8,193 bases of DNA from an uncultured Anaerobutyricum sp. (GTDB lineage: Bacteria; Bacillota; Clostridia; Lachnospirales; Lachnospiraceae): positions 1 to 8,193 of the forward strand of contig CAKREJ010000074.1 in the NCBI GenBank assembly GCA_934317185.1. The letters run 5' to 3'. Shown here in pieces: positions 1-5,817 of the stretch. The notes under the pieces are model-generated. The model saw nothing but the letters and a program-made list of their open reading frames with translations. It was not told the DNA's origin and did no database searches. The position numbers and the translations under genes are program-made. Each line of letters starts with the position of its first letter. Positions within the stretch are counted from its first letter, which is position 1.

Positions 1-4
1 TCAT
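1..4 (-). CDS. Start codon of a leftward gene running off the window (product unknown)
   Basis: Only the ATG and the first base of codon 2 are inside the window, so the product cannot be read. The start is supported by a purine-rich GAGAGG site on the minus strand (positions 15-20), 10 bases before the ATG, and by a perfect consensus promoter further upstream. In related Clostridia the gene next to the coaD/ylbJ cluster is often pta (phosphate acetyltransferase), followed by ackA. That is a guess from remembered gene order and is not shown by this sequence. Confidence 0.5.
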
Positions 5-38
5 AATATCGCAACCTCTCTTTTCTCATACTCTTGGT

Positions 39-67
39 ATTATACACATTTACTTTTTCTTTGTCAA
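39..67 (-). promoter_or_regulatory. Consensus sigma-A promoter for the leftward edge gene
   Basis: On the minus strand the -35 box TTGACA (62-67) and the -10 box TATAAT (39-44) both match the vegetative consensus exactly and are separated by the ideal 17 bp. Transcription should start near positions 31-33, giving a leader of roughly 30 nt with the GAGAGG site inside it. It is the best promoter in the window and predicts a strongly expressed gene to the left. Confidence 0.8.
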
Positions 68-70
68 GAA

Positions 71-96
71 ATATTTTTATATATCCCGCATATATT
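71..96 (+). promoter_or_regulatory. Possible sigma-E-type (sporulation) promoter of ylbJ
   Basis: The reported Bacillus sigma-E pattern is ATA, 16-18 bp, then ATACANT. Here ATA (71-73) is followed after 16 bp by ATATATT (90-96), which differs from the pattern at one defined base. The predicted start near 103 fits the AGGAG at 113-117 and the TTG start at 125. I found no acceptable sigma-A pair on this strand: TTGTCA at 61-66 has no -10 at a suitable distance. The region is very AT-rich, so a chance match is quite possible. The main support is that B. subtilis ylbJ belongs to the sigma-E regulon. Confidence 0.35.
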
Positions 97-112
97 TTAA
101 CAAATCCGTTAC

Positions 113-117
113 AGGAG
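113..117 (+). promoter_or_regulatory. Ribosome binding site fixing a TTG start for ylbJ
   Basis: AGGAG lies 7 bases before TTG at 125. The encoded MKKLAFRFGQ followed by a hydrophobic segment makes a sensible N-terminus of a membrane protein, so the rare TTG start is accepted. Confidence 0.7.
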
Positions 118-124
118 CTATAAA

Positions 125-1069
125 TTGAAAAAACTCGCCTTTCGCTTCGGACAAATTCTATGTCTCTTTACCTTTGTGCTTATGCTGCTTCATTATTCAC
201 TCCTGCTAAAATATGCAAAGGAAGGACTTTTGGTATGGGCCTCCTGCGTGTTGCCGCTCCTCCTGCCTTTTATTATTTTATCAAAATTCTGGATCCGGTA
301 TAAAATACCTGAATTATTCTTTCGACAGGTTCAAAAGCTATTCCCGGCTAACGACAGCATTGCCGTCTCTCTCCCTCTGTTCTTGCTGGGACTTTGTTCC
401 GGATTCCCTATCGGAGCTGTCTTCATCTCACATTACTATCAAAATAAGTTATTGAATAAAAGACTTGCACAGCTCCTGCTCCCTCTGGCTTCCTTTGTAA
501 GTCCGATGTTTGTTATCGGATACGTTTGTTCCCAGATGCATTTAGAGGGCAGTCTGCGATTTCGCTATATTTTTTCATTGTATCTGCCGGTCATTTTAAG
601 TTATTTATTCATATTACTTCTTGAAAATACTAACAAAAAGATACCGGCTACGCATAAAAACCTTCGCTTACATCCAGACAATACGACTGCTTCAAAAGCA
701 CCTCTGACAGAATCAGTATTTATTCCTTCTCTGGAGATTATCTTTGTTATCGGTATTTATATGATGATTTTCTCTGTTCTTTCCGGTACGCTTATGAAAC
801 TGCCCCTGTTTCAGACTCCTGCCCTTACCTTCCTTCTTGCGAATCTTGAAATCACCACAGGAATCCATCTTTTAGCTGCAAAGGATGTCTATACTCCGGA
901 AATAATGTACGCCCTTACCGCCGCTGCTTCCTCCTTTGGAGGGATGTGTACAATGGCACAGGTGCAGACCGTCATCTCGCATACAGACTTGTCATTAAAG
1001 CCATATATAGTAATAAAACTTCTGACCTCGGCAGCGACCTTTCTTTTGTGCATCTTTCTTTTTAACTGA
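125..1069 (+). CDS. ylbJ: YlbJ-like sporulation integral membrane protein (nucleoside-recognition/Gate family)
   Basis: A 314-residue polytopic membrane protein with about eight hydrophobic segments (around residues 10-28, 34-52, 81-104, 116-134, 146-166, 200-221, 258-283 and 293-313). It has two Gate-like glycine-rich stretches, GLCSGFPIGA (89-98) and SFGGMCTMAQVQ (270-281), which match the paired halves of the YlbJ family. In B. subtilis ylbJ is a sigma-E-controlled gene needed for heat-resistant spores; its transported substrate is not known to me. The start is a TTG at 125 with AGGAG at 113-117, 7 bases upstream. At 314 residues it is shorter than the roughly 400-residue Bacillus protein; the polar stretch at 168-195 between the halves may be a reduced linker. 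It is the only complete plus-strand gene and converges on the coiled-coil gene, although coaD and ylbJ neighbourhood is typical of Firmicutes. Family assignment is fairly secure; the sporulation role is inferred from the family. Confidence 0.8.
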   Translation: MKKLAFRFGQILCLFTFVLMLLHYSLLLKYAKEGLLVWASCVLPLLLPFIILSKFWIRYKIPELFFRQVQKLFPANDSIAVSLPLFLLGLCSGFPIGAVFISHYYQNKLLNKRLAQLLLPLASFVSPMFVIGYVCSQMHLEGSLRFRYIFSLYLPVILSYLFILLLENTNKKIPATHKNLRLHPDNTTASKAPLTESVFIPSLEIIFVIGIYMMIFSVLSGTLMKLPLFQTPALTFLLANLEITTGIHLLAAKDVYTPEIMYALTAAASSFGGMCTMAQVQTVISHTDLSLKPYIVIKLLTSAATFLLCIFLFN

Positions 1070-1071
1070 TT

Positions 1072-1103
1072 CGTATATATGCTTACATAATTATATGCGT
1101 TTT
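1072..1103 (+). terminator. Weak terminator-like hairpin after ylbJ
   Basis: CGTATATA (1072-1079) can pair with TATATGCG (1092-1099) in an 8-bp stem with one G-U pair and a 12-nt loop, followed by TTTTG. It occupies the 41-bp gap between two convergent stop codons, where a terminator is expected. The stem is AT-rich and the T-tract is short, so termination would be weak. There is no T-tract in the minus direction. Confidence 0.3.
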
Positions 1104-1110
1104 GAGAATA

Positions 1111-1728
1111 CTATTCTTCTGCCGGTTCTTCCTTCTTTTCAAAGTCTTCCTTTGTTCTGCCGGTTCGGATTCCGGCATTAAGCTGCATATCTATTTCCTG
1201 TTTATCTGCCATAATCTGCTTTTGCTCTTTTTTCAGCTTCTCTAACACAGAATTAAAATACTCTTTCTCTTCTTTGATAATGGTACTATACATATATTCA
1301 AGGCCTTCTAACATATTCTGTGTATATTTTAATGCCCCGATTTGTACCTCTCTTGCCGTCTCTCTTGCACTTCCGCTCACTTCTGAAGCATCCTTCTGTG
1401 CTCTGGATAAAATGTCTTCCGCACGCATATTAGCCATAGATACGATTTCCTGATCATCAACCATACCTCCGGCTTCCTTTGCTGCATTCTGCATAATACG
1501 CTCTGCCCTGCTCTTTGCATCTGCGATGATCTTATCCTGATTTCTTACGATACGCCTGCTTTCTGCTATCTCCTTTGGAAGAAGATTACGCACTTCATCC
1601 AGCATCGAAATTAACTCTTCTCTGTTCACCTTTATCATGCTGCCGCTGCTTAACACTCCGGCCGTCTTGCAATTATCTATATATATTGCGATCTCTTCAA
1701 GTAACTTTACACTATCCATATCTGCCAT
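1111..1728 (-). CDS. Coiled-coil protein adjacent to coaD (often annotated 'ATPase')
   Basis: A 205-residue, highly charged, soluble, mostly helical protein without signal peptide or membrane segment. An N-terminal helix (residues 1-20) is followed by a short segment and then LISMLDEVRNLLPKEI (39-54), a signature I recognise from clostridial proteins encoded beside coaD. Residues 55-180 are rich in Lys, Glu, Ala and Gln with heptad-like spacing, resembling DivIVA or ATP synthase subunit b/b' stalks. The tail (188-205) is very acidic/basic and probably disordered. Database names such as 'ATPase' probably reflect this coiled-coil resemblance; I see no Walker motif. The reading frame stays open upstream to 1845 but would overlap coaD by 92 bases. 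The start at 1728 is chosen because GGGAGG lies 8 bases before it and it leaves a 25-bp gap after coaD. Likely cotranscribed with coaD. Function is unknown; a scaffold or division/envelope role is only a guess. Confidence 0.8.
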   Translation of the reverse strand: MADMDSVKLLEEIAIYIDNCKTAGVLSSGSMIKVNREELISMLDEVRNLLPKEIAESRRIVRNQDKIIADAKSRAERIMQNAAKEAGGMVDDQEIVSMANMRAEDILSRAQKDASEVSGSARETAREVQIGALKYTQNMLEGLEYMYSTIIKEEKEYFNSVLEKLKKEQKQIMADKQEIDMQLNAGIRTGRTKEDFEKKEEPAEE

Positions 1729-1736
1729 CTTTCTAT

Positions 1737-1742
1737 CCTCCC
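1737..1742 (-). promoter_or_regulatory. Ribosome binding site deciding the coiled-coil gene start
   Basis: GGGAGG on the minus strand lies 8 bases before the ATG at 1728. It favours this internal start (MADMDSVK) over the longer reading frame that begins inside coaD. Confidence 0.75.
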
Positions 1743-1753
1743 AATTACAATGG

Positions 1754-2245
1754 TTACCGTTCCTTATTGTGTCCGAACTTCTCATAAACCCGTCTGCTGA
1801 CTGCTTCCGGAACAAACGGTGTAATATCTCCGTCAAATGCAGCAAGCTCTCTTATCATGCTGGAGCTTACAAAAGAATATTCTGCACTCGTAGCAAAAAA
1901 CATCGTCTCAATACCGGAATTTAGCTGTTTATTTGTCTGTGCCATCATCAGCTCATATTCAAAGTCTGATACTGCCCGAATTCCTCTTACGATAACATCT
2001 GCTTTCATTTTATCACTAAAATCTATCAAAAGTCCATTAAAAGATACAATCTCTACGTTTGGAATATCCTTTGTAACTTCTTTTATAAGCTCTACTCGCT
2101 CCTCAACAGAAAAAAACGGCTTTTTGGCTTTATTGATCAGGACTCCTATAATAACCTTGTCAAAAACTGCCGCTGTACGCTTTATAATATCTAAATGTCC
2201 AAATGTAATCGGGTCAAAGCTCCCCGGATAAACTGCTGTTGCCAT
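1754..2245 (-). CDS. coaD: Phosphopantetheine adenylyltransferase
   Basis: CoaD transfers the AMP moiety of ATP to 4'-phosphopantetheine, giving dephospho-CoA, the penultimate step of coenzyme A synthesis in the cytoplasm. The 163-residue protein is close to the family's usual length of about 160. The nucleotidyltransferase signature is complete: PGSFDP at 7-12, TFGH at 14-17 (the (H/T)xGH ATP-binding motif), VRGIRAVSDFEYE at 86-98 and YSFVSSSMIRE at 123-133 (the ISSS-type nucleotide loop). The frame continues 34 codons upstream to an ATG at 2347, but those residues overlap the end of rsmD and do not belong to the family; the ATG at 2245 gives the normal MATAVYPGSFDP terminus. The ribosome site is imperfect: GGACGGA, 8 bases upstream. 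The gene follows rsmD by 40 bp, a classic rsmD-coaD pairing. Function is secure. Confidence 0.96.
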   Translation of the reverse strand: MATAVYPGSFDPITFGHLDIIKRTAAVFDKVIIGVLINKAKKPFFSVEERVELIKEVTKDIPNVEIVSFNGLLIDFSDKMKADVIVRGIRAVSDFEYELMMAQTNKQLNSGIETMFFATSAEYSFVSSSMIRELAAFDGDITPFVPEAVSRRVYEKFGHNKER

Positions 2246-2285
2246 AATTCTTGTCCGTCCCTCTTCTTTCGCTGTATTTTCTGAT

Positions 2286-2840
2286 TTACTTTCTTTTAAG
2301 AAAGATATGTTTATTTGTTTTATAAATCTTTTCTCTTGTAATGACAAATCCTGTATCCTTCACCCAGGAAAACTCTGTATCAAGATCTGCCTCGATAATA
2401 ATTGTCGTATTCTCATCACAGAGTACCGATTCATCCAAATATAGAACAACTTCCTTTTCTAATAACTTTCCATACGGAGGATCCATAAAGATATAATCAA
2501 ATACCTGCTTTTTATCTTCTAAAACCCGAAGTGCCGTCAGAACATCCCTAGACATCACCACTGCCTTATCCTCTAAATGTGTATGAATAAGATTCTCCTT
2601 AATACAGGCGACCGCCCTTTTATTCTGTTCTACAAAGACCGCCTGTCTTGCACCTCTGCTCAACGCCTCAATTCCAATCCCTCCGCTTCCGCCAAACAAA
2701 TCAAGAAAAAGACTGTCTTCTACATAAAAAGACAGCATATTAAACAGCGTTTCTTTAATGCGGTCTGTCGTTGGCCGTGTTTCCATTCCCTCAATCGTCT
2801 TTAACTTTAAATGACGAGCTGAACCTGCGATAACTCTCAT
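2286..2840 (-). CDS. rsmD: 16S rRNA (guanine(966)-N(2))-methyltransferase
   Basis: RsmD uses S-adenosylmethionine to methylate N2 of G966 (E. coli numbering) in 16S rRNA during 30S assembly. The 184-residue protein matches the usual length. It shows the N-terminal MRVIAG...RPTTDRIKETLFN region (22-34), the SAM-binding loop DLFGGSGGIGIEALSRGA (47-64), the acidic ribose-contacting residue in VFVEQN (68-73), and the catalytic DPPYG (120-124) typical of N2/N6 amino-methyltransferases. It lies 57 bp after the phosphatase gene and 40 bp before coaD, as in most Firmicutes. Its ribosome site is unusual: GGACGGA 7 bases upstream, with a weaker GGAAG overlapping it. No key residue is missing. Confidence 0.96.
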   Translation of the reverse strand: MRVIAGSARHLKLKTIEGMETRPTTDRIKETLFNMLSFYVEDSLFLDLFGGSGGIGIEALSRGARQAVFVEQNKRAVACIKENLIHTHLEDKAVVMSRDVLTALRVLEDKKQVFDYIFMDPPYGKLLEKEVVLYLDESVLCDENTTIIIEADLDTEFSWVKDTGFVITREKIYKTNKHIFLKRK

Positions 2841-2897
2841 AATATCTTCCGTCCATCCTTCTTTGTTATAATTATGTTTATTGTATAATATACCCGC

Positions 2898-3620
2898 TTA
2901 TATTACAAGTTTCTGCCGAACTTTCTTTATCTCTTTTTTTGTAAGTCCTACTGCCATAAGATAGACTTTAAAGGAGCCGTAATGCTCCAGAATATGATCA
3001 TATGCTCTTTCTATCCATTGTGGTTTTGAAAATTCTAATTCTTCTAATCCATCATCCAGACGCAGAGTTACATTTTCCCTTAAGTAAGTATATGTCACCT
3101 CATAGTTTGCAATAATATCTTCCTTTGCCACTCCTGCAAGTCCCATAAGAATCATAGCTAACACTCCGGTTCTGTCCTTTCCCGCCTGACAGTGAAATAA
3201 AATGCACCCATCTATGTTTTGAAGAATAAACTGAAAAATATTATAGATCATTTCTTTATATTCTACTAACTTTACATAAAATTCTCCGGGATCAAATCCT
3301 ACTTCTTTTACCTTTCTTAAATCTAAGATACCATCTGTAATAAGTGGACAATTTATATAGTTTACTCGGTCATCTCCCCGAAACGGATTCGGATAGATAA
3401 GTGCCTCTTCCCGGCCTCTTAAATCAATAATAGCCGAAAGGCCATACTCGATAAGGAATTCTTTATCCTCTTTTGTAATATCTGTGAGATTTTCGCTTCG
3501 AAGAAACTGGTGGTGCATCGTGATAGAACCTTTTTTCGCTGCGTATCCTCCCAATTCTCTTACATTATACGCTTTTTCCATAGGAAGACGAATGTAATTC
3601 AAATATGGATTTCTCTTCAT
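2898..3620 (-). CDS. Tyrosine-protein phosphatase (Y_phosphatase3 / PtpB-LipA-like)
   Basis: A 240-residue cytoplasmic phosphatase. The active-site P-loop HCQAGKDRTG (143-152) contains the CX5R signature with nucleophile Cys144 and Arg150. The N-terminal NVRELGGY (19-26) and IDLRG (65-69) are the conserved flanking motifs of the family that includes M. tuberculosis PtpB and Listeria LipA. The Lys after Gly in the P-loop is characteristic of this group, some members of which also hydrolyse phosphoinositides; the substrate here is unknown. The frame extends to a TTG at 3653, but no ribosome site precedes it, whereas AGGAGG (3632-3637) lies 11 bases before the ATG at 3620. The spacing is somewhat long, so the TTG start cannot be fully excluded. 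It sits between recG (41-bp gap) and rsmD (57-bp gap), apparently in one operon. No secretion signal is seen, so it is unlikely to be an exported effector like PtpB. Family is secure, role unknown. Confidence 0.88.
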   Translation of the reverse strand: MKRNPYLNYIRLPMEKAYNVRELGGYAAKKGSITMHHQFLRSENLTDITKEDKEFLIEYGLSAIIDLRGREEALIYPNPFRGDDRVNYINCPLITDGILDLRKVKEVGFDPGEFYVKLVEYKEMIYNIFQFILQNIDGCILFHCQAGKDRTGVLAMILMGLAGVAKEDIIANYEVTYTYLRENVTLRLDDGLEELEFSKPQWIERAYDHILEHYGSFKVYLMAVGLTKKEIKKVRQKLVI

Positions 3621-3631
3621 AGGTAAAACTT

Positions 3632-3637
3632 CCTCCT
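3632..3637 (-). promoter_or_regulatory. Ribosome binding site favouring the ATG start of the phosphatase
   Basis: AGGAGG on the minus strand precedes the ATG at 3620 by 11 bases. It lies inside the longer TTG-initiated frame, which itself has no Shine-Dalgarno sequence. Confidence 0.65.
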
Positions 3638-3661
3638 GTATTTTATCATTCAAATATTTTT

Positions 3662-5683
3662 CTAAATATTTTTCGCAAAGTTTAAATTTTTCTCCAAAGA
3701 ATACTGATGGAGCTTCTGAAAATTATAACCCTCTTTTTTCAGATAGTCTACTGCTTCTGATGCCATCTTTAAAATATCTGCATTTGAGTAAATATCACCA
3801 AGTGCAAAATTCATCGTTCCACTTTGCCGCACTCCAAAAAATTCTCCCGGTCCACGCAGTTTTAAATCTTCATTAGCGATTTCGAAACCATCATTAGAAT
3901 GTCCGATAATGGAAAGCCTCTCCATTGCTTCTTCTTTTTCCGAGCCGGAGATAAACACGCAATAAGACTGTGCTTTTCCTCTCCCGACACGACCACGAAG
4001 CTGATGGAGCTGTGCCAATCCAAACCGCTCTGCATTCTCTATGACCATAACGGTTGCATTTGGAACATCAATCCCAACCTCAACTACTGTTGTTGACACC
4101 AAAATCTGAATTTCATTCTTTGAAAAACGTTCCATAATTTCATTCTTTTGTGCCGGACGCATATGTCCGTTTAACGCAGCAACGACAATGGATGGCGGAA
4201 GTGCCTGTGAAAGCATTTTGGCATATTCTTCGACATTTTCCAGATCCATCTTCTCATTTTCTTCGATCATGGGGCAAATCACATATGCCTGATGGCCAAG
4301 AGCAACCTGCTTTCTTATAAATTCCCAGGCAGCCGGCCGATAGGATATTCCTACGACAGAGTTTTTTATGGGTAATCTTGAAGCAGGCATTTCGTTCATA
4401 ATGCTGACATCTAAATCACGGTATAAGATAATCCCCAGTGTACGTGGAATCGGAGTCGCACTCATAACTAATACATGGGGATCTTCCCCCTTTTTCATAA
4501 ATGCGTCTCTTTGTTTCACTCCAAAACGATGCTGTTCATCCGTAACAATAAACGCAAGCTTATTAAACAGTACATCTTCCTGTATAACTGCATGAGTTCC
4601 AATCAAAATCTGTATACTTCCTTCTGCACATTCCGCCTTAATCTCTCTTTTTTCTTTTGCCTTTGTCGAGCCGGTAAGTAAAGCAATTTTAATGCCTAAA
4701 GGAGAGAGCAGCTTTATAAAATTCTGATAATGCTGTTCTGCAAGCACCTCCGTCGGAGCCATTAATGCTGTTTGATAACCGGAAAGTACCGCTGCATACA
4801 TTGCTATCATAGCTACAATTGTTTTGCCCGAACCAACATCTCCCTGTAAAAGACGGTTCATTGCCATTGTTCCGGAAAAATCTTGTCGAATTTCATTTAG
4901 AACCTTTTTCTGAGCACCGGTAAGCGGATATGGCAAACTCTTTACAAAGCTTTCCACCTGCTTATCCATAGGAATGATATAATGATTTAGTGCCTGTTCT
5001 TCACGGTCTTTTACTAGTTCTAATGCACTAAAAAAGCGAAAAAATTCATCAAATATAATTCTTTTTTTTGCTTCTATCAGCGTTTCCATTCCTGTTGGAA
5101 AATGTATCTCTCTAAGGGCACTGTTTACCGGCTCTAAATCATAATATGTTCTTACGGATTCCGGAAGATATTCCTCTTCTTGATACAGTTCAAATGCTGC
5201 TGCCTGTGCTTTTTGGATAGTTTTGTTAGATAAACCTGTTGTCAGAGGATAAACGGGCTGAAATGTTTCCATCAGTTGTACATACTTATCCTTTTTGCAA
5301 TATTCCGGTTGTTCTAACATAAGTCGTCCATCTTTAAATATTGGTGTCCCTGTAAAAATCCATTTTTCACCTTGCTTTAATGTATTACGCAAATACGGCA
5401 TATTAAACCAACGCACAAAAAGCTGCCCGCTGACATCAGCAATAAGTCCTGTACAAAGCTTTAATTTGCGAACCGTTTTCAAATGAATCGGAGAAGCGAT
5501 TTCAGCCTCAATGGAACATCGCTGTCCCGTTTTTATGTCTGATATTGTAATAGGCTGAGGGTAAGTTGTGTAACAACGAGGATAATGATGCACAAGCTGC
5601 TCCACTGTCTCAATATCTAACCTTGAGAGAAGTTTTTCTGTCTTTTCCCCGATGCCTTTAATCTCTCTTACTGCTATTCCCAT
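3662..5683 (-). CDS. recG: ATP-dependent DNA helicase RecG
   Basis: RecG is a superfamily 2 DNA translocase that remodels stalled replication forks and branch-migrates Holliday junctions. The 673-residue protein is of normal length (about 680). In order: a helix-hairpin-helix-like VREIKGIGEKTEKLLSRL start, the OB-fold wedge domain (about 50-130), then helicase domains with Walker A GDVGSGKT (281-288), DEQH box (382-385), SATPIPRT motif III (408-415), and motifs V/VI including VEVGIDVPNA and QLRGRVGRG (561-569). The C-terminal RGPGEFFGVRQSG (around 610-622) is the RecG signature. All catalytic motifs are intact. Two ATGs are adjacent, at 5686 and 5683; AAGGAGG (5691-5697) is 4 bases from the first and 7 from the second, so 5683 is preferred, with only one residue at stake. 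A long inverted repeat ends just before the ribosome site and may affect expression. Confidence 0.97.
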   Translation of the reverse strand: MGIAVREIKGIGEKTEKLLSRLDIETVEQLVHHYPRCYTTYPQPITISDIKTGQRCSIEAEIASPIHLKTVRKLKLCTGLIADVSGQLFVRWFNMPYLRNTLKQGEKWIFTGTPIFKDGRLMLEQPEYCKKDKYVQLMETFQPVYPLTTGLSNKTIQKAQAAAFELYQEEEYLPESVRTYYDLEPVNSALREIHFPTGMETLIEAKKRIIFDEFFRFFSALELVKDREEQALNHYIIPMDKQVESFVKSLPYPLTGAQKKVLNEIRQDFSGTMAMNRLLQGDVGSGKTIVAMIAMYAAVLSGYQTALMAPTEVLAEQHYQNFIKLLSPLGIKIALLTGSTKAKEKREIKAECAEGSIQILIGTHAVIQEDVLFNKLAFIVTDEQHRFGVKQRDAFMKKGEDPHVLVMSATPIPRTLGIILYRDLDVSIMNEMPASRLPIKNSVVGISYRPAAWEFIRKQVALGHQAYVICPMIEENEKMDLENVEEYAKMLSQALPPSIVVAALNGHMRPAQKNEIMERFSKNEIQILVSTTVVEVGIDVPNATVMVIENAERFGLAQLHQLRGRVGRGKAQSYCVFISGSEKEEAMERLSIIGHSNDGFEIANEDLKLRGPGEFFGVRQSGTMNFALGDIYSNADILKMASEAVDYLKKEGYNFQKLHQYSLEKNLNFAKNI

Positions 5684-5708
5684 CATATTTCCTCCTTACT
5701 GCTAAAAC

Positions 5709-5808
5709 AAAAAGGACTCTATCAACGACTTAATATCACTTACAAAAAAAGATATATTTACTATACTTTTCTCTACTCCGATACGTCGTGCGATAGAGTC
5801 CCTTTTTT
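5709..5808 (-). repeat. Long-loop inverted repeat between fakA and recG (terminator or attenuator candidate)
   Basis: A perfect 10-bp stem pairs GGACTCTATC (5714-5723) with GATAGAGTCC (5792-5801). An inner 5-bp stem pairs ACGAC (5725-5729) with GTCGT (5785-5789). Outside, AAAAA (5709-5713) faces TTTTTT (5803-5808), so each strand reads stem followed by a T-tract. The 55-nt interior holds a second hairpin: AAAAG (5747-5751) with CTTTT (5766-5770) and TATA (5753-5756) with TATA (5762-5765). In the direction of the genes it lies 9 bp after the fakA stop, and its T-tract ends a few bases before the recG ribosome site. A bidirectional intrinsic terminator is the simplest reading, but the enclosed loop is much longer than usual. 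A small palindromic repeat element or a recG leader attenuator are alternatives. Confidence 0.6.
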
Positions 5809-5817
5809 ATTTTATAA

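Noticed and set aside
61..66. TTGTCA as a sigma-A -35 box for ylbJ
   Set aside because: No -10-like hexamer occurs at 16-18 bp; the sequence at that distance is the GC-containing tcccgc. The match arises because the opposite-strand TTGACA is nearly palindromic here.
1729..1845. N-terminal extension of the coiled-coil protein
   Set aside because: It would overlap the coaD 3' end by 92 bases, and a strong GGGAGG site directs initiation at 1728.
1857..2231. 124-codon plus-strand open frame opposite coaD
   Set aside because: It is fully covered by the highly conserved coaD on the other strand, and its protein resembles no family I recognise.
2246..2347. 34-residue N-terminal extension of CoaD
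   Set aside because: CoaD proteins begin just before the PGSFDP motif. The extension overlaps rsmD and is not family-like.
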